Part shown: piece after piece, positions 36,253 to 44,505 of the stretch
How positions within the stretch are numbered: the first letter of the stretch is position 1
Layout of the letters: each line of letters opens with the position of its first letter
DNA from: Dyadobacter chenwenxiniae
Lineage (GTDB): Bacteria > Bacteroidota > Bacteroidia > Cytophagales > Spirosomataceae
Direction: 5' to 3'
DNA: 64,000 nt
Assembly (NCBI RefSeq): GCF_022869785.1
Contig: NZ_CP094997.1
Location: 2,418,001-2,482,000, forward strand
Notes under the pieces: model-generated
Database searches by the model: none
What the model saw: only the letters and a program-made list of their open reading frames with translations
What the model was told of the DNA's origin: nothing
Translations under genes and position numbers: made by a program

Positions 36253-36420
36253 TTATCTGGCTTTACTTATAATCCCAAACCTCTCGGCCTTTAAGATGAT
36301 CGACGTAATACTTTCACTTATGAGTAAGCTCCGTTGATAAGCTGCGTGAAAACGAAGCTGCAAATCTATTGAATGGTCAAATAACCGATTCACATGCGAA
36401 AGGCTGTACGAGATTTCCAT
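36253..36420 (-). other. short minus-strand frame of unknown nature
   Basis: A 55-residue frame starts MEISYSLSHVNRLFDHSI and has an amphipathic look (LLISESITSIILKAERFG). I do not recognise it. A terminator follows on the same strand, which is the only support that it is or was a gene. The next 296 bases (36421-36716) hold nothing I can call. Confidence 0.3.
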
Positions 36421-36716
36421 GGTGAATTATTGGATGGTAGAAATGTAAGTTACGCTATTTAACTTACTTATTTTCAGTAAATTAAAAATTTCGGAATAAC
36501 AGTTACAAAAATATTGATCCCAAGTGACATATATAGTTGCTCAAAAAGCTTGCGGCCAATGATACTCATATGAGGAATGTGGCCCGGTCTGACAATAAAA
36601 GGTGGCAGTCAGAGCAAGTCGTTGACATTGCAACTCATAAAATATGTTAAAGATCTTATAAGTAATGCTTTACCAATTTTTTATCACTAGTTTGTGATGT
36701 TCGTAAAAAACTGGCT

Positions 36717-37379
36717 ATGACTTGGGCGTTTTGGAAATATTATGTTGACTTAACAAAATTCAACCTGGCTATTTCCGTCATACTGGCCATTGTTATAGGC
36801 CCTTTCGGAGGAATTCTTCTATTTCTTACGGGCGGCATGGTCCTAAGTCTAATCGCCTATTCGGTTTTCCATGCGAACGAATATTACTTATACTATAACC
36901 TGGGCTTAACCAAGATGCGCCTGGTGGTAGCAAACAAATTGATTGCCTATCTTCCATAGGAAAGTTTTCTGCCTCGCGACATAAAAGTCAGAAATCTCAT
37001 TTCAATGGTCTTTTCAGATGGGAAAAAGCAGAATCAAATTTTTTATTCGCCCAGTGTAGCTTCGTTTGAAAACAAGCGGGTCGGAGAACTATCTTTCGGT
37101 ACGCAAAAGTATTTCGAGTTCCTGCTACTGGCCCATATGGAACATCCTTTCTTACTGCTGGATGAACCATTTTCTATGATAGATCCACTTTTTCATAATG
37201 TAATTAAGAATATTATTTCGTCTAAATTAGCCGATAAGGGTATTCTTCTTACCGACCACTACTATAACGACGTGTGGCAAGTCACAAAAAGAAATTATGT
37301 CCTGGTTGGTGGATCGATGCTTGAGGTGGAAACGAAAGCAGATTTAGCAATACATGGATATTTACCCGGTCGACAATAA
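36717..37379 (+). pseudogene. fused and interrupted ABC transporter: membrane part joined to C-terminal half of the ATPase
   Basis: One frame of 221 codons has a single in-frame TAG at 36957-36959. Before it are 80 residues with two membrane segments (LAISVILAIVIGPFGGILLF and the next stretch). After it comes the second half of an ABC ATPase: SFLPRDIKVRNL, signature LSFGTQKYFE, Walker B FLLLDEPFSMID and H-loop LLTDHYYNDV. Walker A is absent. The residues around the stop read AYLP-stop-ESFLPRD. The Q-loop of this ATPase family reads YLPQ, so the amber codon replaces the Q-loop Gln (CAG to TAG). A deletion that removed the end of the membrane gene and the start of the ATPase gene, plus the nonsense change, explains it. 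Confidence 0.8.
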
Positions 37380-37386
37380 CTTTCTC

Positions 37387-37403
37387 GTTAACAGCGCCTT
37401 AAC
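37387..37403 (+). promoter_or_regulatory. GTTAAC/CTTAAC direct repeat just before the GH127 gene
   Basis: GTTAAC (37387-37392) and CTTAAC (37398-37403) start 11 bases apart, 11 bases before the GH127 ATG. The 18-base stretch is nearly the same as that at 41115-41132 in the promoter of the Oar-like receptor. No -7 element can fit between it and the start codon. Confidence 0.5.
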
Positions 37404-37414
37404 AGCGACTCACC

Positions 37415-39385
37415 ATGCAACAGATCATTAACATAGCGCTTAGCGCCGCCAGCCTGTTTTGTTTGAATCTCATGGACAGCGATGTTTACGCCCAGCGCAT
37501 ACAGCCCGTCGGTTTTTCCGAAGTTTCGATTAATGACAATTTTTGGAAACCCAAACAGGAAAAAGTGGCGACAGCGACGCTGAATGCGTGTATTATTCAG
37601 ACCGAGGAAAAATCGGGGCGCATCAGGAATTTTGAAAAAGTGGCGCGAAAGCAGGGAGAAAAGCACGAGGGAATTTATTATGACGACAGTGACGTGTACA
37701 AAGCCATTGAAGCCATGGCTTACTCGCTCAAAAACCGGCCCGACGCTGTTTTGGAAAAGAAAGCCGATGAGTGGATCGACAAGATCGCTGCGGCGCAGCA
37801 ATCAGACGGTTATCTTAACACATATTACACGCTGACCGACATAACCCAGCGCTGGACCGACATGGAAAAGCACGAAGATTATTGCGCGGGACATTTGATG
37901 GAAGCAGCGGTTGCGTATTACAACACGACTGGTAAGCGAAAATTATTGGACGTCGCCATCCGTTTCGCAGACCACATAGACTCCACATTCCGCGTTACCA
38001 ACCGGCCCTGGGTGTCGGGGCACCAGGAAGTTGAGCTGGCATTGATGAAAATGTATCATTTAACCGAAGAAGACAGATATCTCAAACTGGCCGACTGGTT
38101 TTTGGAACAGCGTGGTCATGGCAATGGGAAAGGCAAAATATGGGACGAATGGAAGGACCCTAAATATTGCCAGGACGACGTGCCGGTAAAACAGCAAAAA
38201 GAAATCACCGGTCACGCGGTGCGCGCCATGTATCAATACACCGGTGCGGCTGACGTGGCTTCCGTAACCCAGGACCCGGGTTATTTGAATGCGATGACCA
38301 CGGTATGGGAAGATGTGGTTTACCGGAACATGTATTTGACAGGCGGAATAGGCTCCTCAGGGCAAAATGAGGGATTTACAGCCGATTATGATTTGCCAAA
38401 CGGAACAGCATACAGCGAAACCTGTGCCTCCGTCGGCATGGTGTTCTGGAACCAGCGGATGAATGCACTGACCGGCGATGCCAAATATATCGACGTGCTG
38501 GAACGCAGCCTTTACAATGGTGCATTGGATGGGTTAAGTCTAACCGGCGACCTATTTTTCTATGGTAATCCCCTATCTTCCATCGGAAATAATGCCCGGA
38601 ATGCATGGTTCGGAACGGCCTGCTGCCCTTCCAACATTGCCCGGCTGGTGGCTTCGGTGGGTGACTATATATATGGTAAAGCAGAAAACAAAGTTTGGGT
38701 AAACCTTTTTGTGGGCAGTAGCACGAGGTTTCAGATCGGGAAAACGAGCGTTCCGCTTCGTATGGAAACGGCTTACCCGTGGGACGGCAATGTCAAAATA
38801 ACGATGACCCCAAGTCAGAAAGTAAAATACGCGCTAAACATCCGCATTCCCGGCTGGGCCGCGAACACAGCGGTTCCCGGCGAGCTTTACAGTTTTAAGA
38901 TAGCTGGCACTGAGAAAGCGGAGATTTTACTCAACGGTAAATCCATCAACTATCAACTTGAAAAAGGTTATGCAGTGATCGACCGCACCTGGCAGAACGG
39001 CGATGAGATTGAGCTCAAATTTCCTATGGAAGTACGTCAGATCAAGGCCCGGAAGGAGGTAAAAGCGAATGAGGATCGGATTGCGCTGCAACGCGGGCCG
39101 CTTGTATACTGCGTAGAGGGTGCCGACAATGCGGGTGAAGTCTGGAACTTGCTGGTTCCGGAAAACCCAACATTCAGCACGGAAAATGGTCGGATTTTGG
39201 ATGAACCGGTGATTGCCATAAAGGCGAACCTTTTGAAAGTTGAGGCCGCTGCGGACGGTTTAAGTGTGCAAGCGAAACCGCACATTGTCACGGCAATCCC
39301 TTATTATACCTGGGCTAACCGCGGCAAAGGTCCGATGCAGGTTTGGATGCCTTCCAAAATGAAGAATATCAGAATAGCGGAATAA
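37415..39385 (+). CDS. GH127 beta-L-arabinofuranosidase, secreted
   Basis: A 656-residue protein with a signal peptide ending in VYAQ. The (alpha/alpha)6 barrel of the family is clear: SDVYKAIEAMAYSL, SDGYLNTYYTL and GHLMEAAVAYYNTTG. Zinc and catalytic ligands match the GH127 pattern: Glu335 and Cys337 in AYSETCASVG, and Cys403 and Cys404 in FGTACCPSN. The known activity of the family is release of beta-L-arabinofuranose from plant glycans such as hydroxyproline-linked arabinans. Other GH127 activities exist. The sulfatase gene downstream starts 80 bases after its stop, which suggests a sulfated or decorated plant or algal glycan. Confidence 0.9.
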   Translation: MQQIINIALSAASLFCLNLMDSDVYAQRIQPVGFSEVSINDNFWKPKQEKVATATLNACIIQTEEKSGRIRNFEKVARKQGEKHEGIYYDDSDVYKAIEAMAYSLKNRPDAVLEKKADEWIDKIAAAQQSDGYLNTYYTLTDITQRWTDMEKHEDYCAGHLMEAAVAYYNTTGKRKLLDVAIRFADHIDSTFRVTNRPWVSGHQEVELALMKMYHLTEEDRYLKLADWFLEQRGHGNGKGKIWDEWKDPKYCQDDVPVKQQKEITGHAVRAMYQYTGAADVASVTQDPGYLNAMTTVWEDVVYRNMYLTGGIGSSGQNEGFTADYDLPNGTAYSETCASVGMVFWNQRMNALTGDAKYIDVLERSLYNGALDGLSLTGDLFFYGNPLSSIGNNARNAWFGTACCPSNIARLVASVGDYIYGKAENKVWVNLFVGSSTRFQIGKTSVPLRMETAYPWDGNVKITMTPSQKVKYALNIRIPGWAANTAVPGELYSFKIAGTEKAEILLNGKSINYQLEKGYAVIDRTWQNGDEIELKFPMEVRQIKARKEVKANEDRIALQRGPLVYCVEGADNAGEVWNLLVPENPTFSTENGRILDEPVIAIKANLLKVEAAADGLSVQAKPHIVTAIPYYTWANRGKGPMQVWMPSKMKNIRIAE

Positions 39386-39465
39386 TGTCTGCCGCTATCC
39401 AACGCTGGCAAATTTGTACGCCAATTGACACTGCGGCGATGGTTCCAGCAATACTTTTTGTAAAA

Positions 39466-40863
39466 ATGAAACCGCTTATCGGGATGAAAGGAATAAATCT
39501 GTGCAAAATTTCGGCAGGACTTTGGTTATTGTTTCAAGCGCTGCCGGTAACCGCGCAACGCAAAGAGGCAGAAAGGAGCAAGTCGCAGCCCAACGTCATC
39601 ATCATTCTCACCGACGATATGGGCGTGGGTGACCTCAGCGCATTCGGAGGCACCATCGTGCCGACACCCAACATCGACAAACTTGCAGCAAACGGATTGA
39701 AGCTTACACATTATTATAGCGGTGCGCCTATTTGCTCCCCGTCCCGTGCCAGTATACTCACCGGAATGCAGCCAGGAAAGTGGAATTTTGTGACATATCT
39801 TGACAAAAAGAGTCACAACAAAGACGCCGAGCAAATTGATTTCCTGAATCCCAAAGCACCTTCAATGGCGCGGTTCTTTAAAAACGCAGGCTATGTAACC
39901 GGTCATTTCGGGAAATGGCACATGGGCGGCGGAAGGGATGTCACCGACGCCCCGAAGTTTGACCAATACGGAATCAACGAGCACGCAAGCACCTACGAAA
40001 GCCCCGAACCAGACCCGCTGCTCACGGCTACAAACTGGATCTGGTCGGATAAGGACAGCATTAAAAGGTGGAACCGCACCGCCTATTTTGTGGATAAAAC
40101 ATTGGATTTCATGAACCGTCACAGGGCGCAGCCATGCTTTGTAAACCTCTGGCCCGACGAAGTCCACACGCCTTGGGTGCCGAAGCCAGACGCAGGTGAA
40201 GAGACATTAAAGCCGCAGTCGGAAGCCGCTTTCAAACGCGTCCTCCAAGAATACGACATCCAGATCGGTCGCCTCATCGACGGACTGAAAGCAAGCGGGC
40301 TTTTAGAAAACACCATCATTATTTTCACCAGTGACAACGGCGCGCTCCCAACTTTCGGTTCGCGAAGTGGCGGGTTCCGCGGCTCAAAACTCTCGTTATA
40401 CGAAGGAGGAATCCGGATGCCTTTCATCGTGAGCTGGCCGGGACACATTCCGGCTGGAACAACGGACGACCGGTCCGAGCTTCACGCGACCGACCTGCTG
40501 CCCACATTATCCAAACTTTCCGGCGTCACACTGCCAGCTGCTTACCAGAGCGACGGCGTTGACCGGTCGGCGGTTTTACTGGGCAAACCATCATTCCGAA
40601 AAAAGGAAATGTTCTGGGAATATGGCCGCAACACCATCGCCTACGCCTACCCCAAAGGCACAGATAAAAGCCCTCAACTGGCAGTACGGTCTGGTGAATG
40701 GAAGCTGCTCATGAACCATGACCGCAGCAATGTGGAGCTTTACAACATTATTAAGGACCCGGCAGAAGCCAGTAATGTTGCCGCGACAAAAGCCAGTAAG
40801 GTGAACGAACTAAGTGAAAAGTTACTCGCCTGGTGGAAATCGTTGCCAAAGTTGGGTGAGTAG
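39466..40863 (+). CDS. secreted sulfatase (S1 family)
   Basis: A protein of 465 residues with signal peptide MKPLIGMKGINLCKISAGLW and cleavage near TAQ. The metal-binding ILTDDMGVGD lies at about 48-56, and the sulfatase signature CSPSRASILTG follows with Cys90 as the residue converted to formylglycine. A second metal-site block is IIFTSDNGALP in the C-terminal half. I start at ATG 39466. The longer frame to 39343 overlaps the GH127 gene and spoils the signal peptide. A second Met at residue 7 is possible. No maturase gene is in the window. Confidence 0.9.
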   Translation: MKPLIGMKGINLCKISAGLWLLFQALPVTAQRKEAERSKSQPNVIIILTDDMGVGDLSAFGGTIVPTPNIDKLAANGLKLTHYYSGAPICSPSRASILTGMQPGKWNFVTYLDKKSHNKDAEQIDFLNPKAPSMARFFKNAGYVTGHFGKWHMGGGRDVTDAPKFDQYGINEHASTYESPEPDPLLTATNWIWSDKDSIKRWNRTAYFVDKTLDFMNRHRAQPCFVNLWPDEVHTPWVPKPDAGEETLKPQSEAAFKRVLQEYDIQIGRLIDGLKASGLLENTIIIFTSDNGALPTFGSRSGGFRGSKLSLYEGGIRMPFIVSWPGHIPAGTTDDRSELHATDLLPTLSKLSGVTLPAAYQSDGVDRSAVLLGKPSFRKKEMFWEYGRNTIAYAYPKGTDKSPQLAVRSGEWKLLMNHDRSNVELYNIIKDPAEASNVAATKASKVNELSEKLLAWWKSLPKLGE

Positions 40864-40910
40864 CATTTGCTGCAAGAAACAGGCAACCAAGTGTTTTGAA
40901 ATAAAAGCCC

Positions 40911-41057
40911 TTATTCCAAATTAAGCACATTCGCACCCAGCGGTTGCTCGGTAACCCGTTCCAGTCTCTTGTCGTGAACCGTAATGATAATCTCAACCGA
41001 GCCGGTGCCTCGCTCATCGAAGCGAGCTATATAATTGTGCCGTTGACCAACGCTGCT
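40911..41057 (-). pseudogene. C-terminal gene remnant on the minus strand
   Basis: A 48-residue open frame reads NYIARFDERGTGSVEIIITV and then HDKRLERVTEQPLGANVLNLE before its stop. It is preceded in frame by a stop codon and has no start codon. The beta-rich, protein-like sequence suggests the tail of a lost exported enzyme. I cannot name the family. It lies between the sulfatase stop and the receptor promoter, so the 40864-41225 gap holds this remnant and the promoter below. Confidence 0.45.
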
Positions 41058-41093
41058 TTATTTCATAACAACACATCCCGTCCGCCTCAGAAG

Positions 41094-41149
41094 GTTAATT
41101 AATGGTTAATCCACCGTTAACACAGCCTTAACATTGTCTGTCTACTTTT
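41094..41149 (+). promoter_or_regulatory. PHO-box-like repeats with promoter for the Oar-like receptor
   Basis: Four copies of a TTAA-centred hexamer start at 41094 (GTTAAT), 41104 (GTTAAT), 41115 (GTTAAC) and 41126 (CTTAAC), i.e. spaced 10, 11 and 11 bases. After 10 bases comes TACTTTTG (41142-41149), a full match to TAnnTTTG. Such direct repeats at 11 bp that replace the -35 box are the layout of PhoB sites. The receptor ATG is 77 bases downstream. The regulator is inferred from layout and from the phosphodiesterase gene downstream. Confidence 0.65.
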
Positions 41150-41225
41150 GCGGCGTTAATCTCCCCGCCCTGACAAGGCAACTTTTTTTTCCAATCACAA
41201 CTATTACTCAATTAACTCACCAAAA

Positions 41226-44200
41226 ATGAATCGATTAATTACCGGACTAATTGTGGCATTCGCAATGGTCGTCTGTTCTGCCAATTTGTATGCGCAGGGC
41301 AACGAAGCAACCATCATCGGGAAAGTCACCGAAGTAAATGCAGGCCCGATCCCGGGCGCGACCGTACTGGTCAGAAACGAATCTACCGGCTTCCAGGCCG
41401 GAACGGTTACGGACATGAATGGCGACTACATTATCAAGCAATTACCGCTTGGCTCACCTTACTCCATCACGGTTTCCTTTATTGGTTTTGGAGAACAGAA
41501 GAAAACAGGATACGCATTAAACCAGGGCGATCAGCTGAGACTGAACTTCGCAATGGAAAGCAGCGCCAACGAGCTTCAAGCTGTGGATATCAAAGCTAAC
41601 TCATTGAAAAACACGGTCGTAACCTTAGGTGCATCAACGCAGATTACAGCGAAAGACATCACTAAATTACCTGTAAACGGACGTAACTTCACCTCGCTGG
41701 TAGACCTTTCGCCTTTGAGCAACGGAACCAGTTTGGGCGGACAACTTGCGTCTTCTACCAACTTTACGATTGATGGTATGACTTCGCGCGGAACAATCGC
41801 CGGTGGGTCTACTCAGAGCGCATATTCCATCTCAATGGAAGCAATTCGCGAGTTTAAGGTTGTAACCAACGAATACGACGTAACCATGGGCCGCGCGGGT
41901 GGTGGTACGATCAGTACAGTTACAAAATCCGGAACCAACAAGCTTTCGGGAAGTGCATTTACATTTATGCGCAACGACAATCTTTCAAGTCCATATGATT
42001 TGAGGGGAAATAAAAGAGTGCAGGATTTTTCTACCTTCCAGTATGGAGCTTCTTTGGGTGGAGCAATCAAAAAGGATAAAGCGCATTTCTTTGTAGCATG
42101 GGATCACCAGGCTGATTCACGTCCGTTATACATTGCAAACATTCAGTCAGCAGCTGACGAAGCTGCCAATAAGGTGACTCAGGAAACTCTGGATAACTTT
42201 CTGGATATCGCAAGATCAAAGTATGGCGTTTCTAATGGCCCTCAGTTTGGCGCTTTTGGCAAAACAAAAGGAACGGACGCCGTATTTGCAAGAATCGACT
42301 GGCAGTTGAATTCCAAAAACCTGCTAACCATTCGCGATAACTTTGTAAGAGAAAACGACCTCCTGTCCGAAGGCGATAACACAAGCATCAATGCTTACGA
42401 ATCTTACATTGACCGTAAAAAGTTTGATAACAGCTTAATGTTGTCTTTACGGACTATTTTGAACCCAAAAGCAACAAACGAGCTGAAATTGCAGCATTTC
42501 TACGAAGATGTGGCCGTTATTCCAAGTCCTGAACTTCCATCAGATGGGATCCCCCGCGCAATCGTTGAAAACGTACAATCTGTTTCAGGAACGAACAATT
42601 ACAATACTTCCATTCAGATTGGTGGCCAGCGTTTCTCGCCCGAATGGTTCAAAGGAAATGTAGTTCAGTTGGTTGATAATTTTTATTACAACACAGGAAG
42701 GATCAACTTTACTTTCGGTCTTGACCTGATGTACAACCGCATGAAGTCGCGTTACGGAAGCGAGATGAACGGTCGTTTTTACTTCACAGGTTTGGAGAAC
42801 TTCAACAACATGACGCCATATCGTTATGCAAGAGAAATCAACCTGCTTGATGATCCTAGCAATGTTGTAAATTCTCTGGCGACAGGTCTTTACGTGCAAA
42901 TGGACACAAAACTGGCGCTGGGTCTGGAAATGATGGCAGGTTTGCGTTTGGATAACACGCAGTACTTGAATAAAGCCAATTTCAGCCAGGTTGTTTTTGA
43001 CGAACTGGGCTTGCGTACTGATAATGTGATCAATACAACGCAGTTACAACCACGTGTGCAGTTTACCTGGGACGTGAATGAGAAAAGCAAGGACATCGTT
43101 CGTTTGGGTGCGGGTGTTTTTGGCTCGGCTTTGAACCCTTACTCGATGATCAACAACATGTTGTTTGACGGAACAAGGGTTGCTTCGGTTGAAATTCAGG
43201 GTGACCTGGTTCCGAAACCAAACTTCCCCGGCTACCGCGCAGACCCTTCCACAGCACCAGGCGCAGAGCTTTTCGACATTCCTGGCATTGAAAGATTGGT
43301 AACGATTAACACCAACAGCAAAGACGCGAAAATTCCGGTTGTTTATAAAACCAACTTCTCTTACAACCACTTTTTCAGCGACCGTCTGCGTGTGGGTGTG
43401 AGCGGATATGCTTCATGGGCGCGTAACAACTATATGTATGTAGACCGCAATATGGTAGAAGATCCTTTCTTCCGCATCGCGGCAGAAGCGAATCGTGGCG
43501 TATTTGTGCCCGCTGAAAGCATTAACCCTAAAAACGGTGCAACCAACTGGTTGAACAGCCGTAAGACCAAAAATGTGGGCCGCGTGCTGGAATTGAACAG
43601 CGAAGGAAAGAAAGACCAATATGCAGTGGTGATCGACGGAACGTATCGTTACTTCAAAGACGGACAGATCACTGCTTCTTACACTTGGAATGATTCGAAA
43701 GACAACACTTCCTACAATGGAAACGTAGCCAACACGGCAACGCTTGATTTGATGGTGGCTGATGATCCGCGAGATTTGAGCAAGATGAATTATGCCAACA
43801 ACCAGTTCCGCAGCAAAATCGTATTCTACGGAACAGCGCCAAGCATTTACGGTGTAACAATTGGTCTTCGCTACTCAGGAATCGGCGGAACGCGCTACTC
43901 GATGGCAGTAAGCGGTAACATGAACGGTGACTTCGTATCCTCGAATGACCTGGCTTACATTTACAATCCAAACAGCCCCGAAACACCAGAATACATCCGC
44001 AAAGGCATCCAGGCTATCCTGGATAATCCGGAGGCAGAGCAAAGCATTAAGGACTATATCAACAGAGATATGGGCAAAATGGCTGAGCGTAACGGTGGTA
44101 TCAATGATTTCTACGGTGTATTTGACTTGCGCCTTGCGAAACGTTTCAGACTGTTTGGTGACCATGGTCTTGAAGCTTCTGTTGACGTCTTCAATGTCGC

Positions 44201-44381
44201 CAACCTTTTGAACAAAGATTGGGGCGTTGGTTACAACCTCGGTAAACAGAACCTTTACTCGATCAAAAGCTTCGATGCTGCAACAAAGCAGTATGTCTAC
44301 AATCTCGGCGCCGGAACCGGTGTATCCAGCTTGAATGGTAACCCTTACCAGATCCAGCTTGGTTTGAGATACGGGTTTTAA
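41226..44381 (+). CDS. Oar-like TonB-dependent receptor with carboxypeptidase-regulatory domain
   Basis: A 1051-residue outer membrane protein of the Oar type. The signal ends in NLYAQ. A carboxypeptidase-regulatory-like domain occupies about 28-110 (GKVTEVNAGPIPGATVLV). The plug is characteristic: LPVNGRNFTSLVDLSPLSNG, then GRAGGGTISTVTKSGTNKLSG. The chain ends QIQLGLRYGF. Some Oar-like receptors in Bacteroidota are part of phosphate-starvation responses, which fits the PHO-box-like promoter and the phosphodiesterase gene 124 bases downstream. The substrate is unproven. Confidence 0.88.
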   Translation: MNRLITGLIVAFAMVVCSANLYAQGNEATIIGKVTEVNAGPIPGATVLVRNESTGFQAGTVTDMNGDYIIKQLPLGSPYSITVSFIGFGEQKKTGYALNQGDQLRLNFAMESSANELQAVDIKANSLKNTVVTLGASTQITAKDITKLPVNGRNFTSLVDLSPLSNGTSLGGQLASSTNFTIDGMTSRGTIAGGSTQSAYSISMEAIREFKVVTNEYDVTMGRAGGGTISTVTKSGTNKLSGSAFTFMRNDNLSSPYDLRGNKRVQDFSTFQYGASLGGAIKKDKAHFFVAWDHQADSRPLYIANIQSAADEAANKVTQETLDNFLDIARSKYGVSNGPQFGAFGKTKGTDAVFARIDWQLNSKNLLTIRDNFVRENDLLSEGDNTSINAYESYIDRKKFDNSLMLSLRTILNPKATNELKLQHFYEDVAVIPSPELPSDGIPRAIVENVQSVSGTNNYNTSIQIGGQRFSPEWFKGNVVQLVDNFYYNTGRINFTFGLDLMYNRMKSRYGSEMNGRFYFTGLENFNNMTPYRYAREINLLDDPSNVVNSLATGLYVQMDTKLALGLEMMAGLRLDNTQYLNKANFSQVVFDELGLRTDNVINTTQLQPRVQFTWDVNEKSKDIVRLGAGVFGSALNPYSMINNMLFDGTRVASVEIQGDLVPKPNFPGYRADPSTAPGAELFDIPGIERLVTINTNSKDAKIPVVYKTNFSYNHFFSDRLRVGVSGYASWARNNYMYVDRNMVEDPFFRIAAEANRGVFVPAESINPKNGATNWLNSRKTKNVGRVLELNSEGKKDQYAVVIDGTYRYFKDGQITASYTWNDSKDNTSYNGNVANTATLDLMVADDPRDLSKMNYANNQFRSKIVFYGTAPSIYGVTIGLRYSGIGGTRYSMAVSGNMNGDFVSSNDLAYIYNPNSPETPEYIRKGIQAILDNPEAEQSIKDYINRDMGKMAERNGGINDFYGVFDLRLAKRFRLFGDHGLEASVDVFNVANLLNKDWGVGYNLGKQNLYSIKSFDAATKQYVYNLGAGTGVSSLNGNPYQIQLGLRYGF

Positions 44382-44391
44382 TTCTTTGCCT

Positions 44392-44465
44392 TTGTCACGC
44401 TGAGCGGAGTCGAAGCGAATGTGAGAAGCATCTTACATTCGCTTCGACTCCGCTCAGCGTGACAA
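44392..44465. repeat. perfect 31-bp inverted repeat between receptor and phosphodiesterase genes
   Basis: TTGTCACGCTGAGCGGAGTC and the 11 bases after it (44392-44422) pair perfectly with 44435-44465. The loop is 12 bases. The CTGAGCGGAGTCGAAGC core is a dispersed hairpin family seen in many bacterial genomes. It lies 10 bases after the receptor stop, so it may protect the upstream mRNA from 3' decay, or terminate part of the transcripts. There is no U-tract. Confidence 0.9.
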
Positions 44466-44505
44466 GGGTGCTTCAATTTTCAGCAGAATGAACTGATTAG
44501 AAACA

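Noticed and set aside
36149..36337. 62-codon plus-strand frame in the decay zone
   Set aside because: It is Ser/Leu-rich with no motif and opposes the minus-strand terminator and frame.
40751..41017. 88-codon minus-strand frame at the sulfatase end
   Set aside because: Another frame of the same strand (40911-41057) has the protein-like sequence. This one overlaps the sulfatase and looks random.
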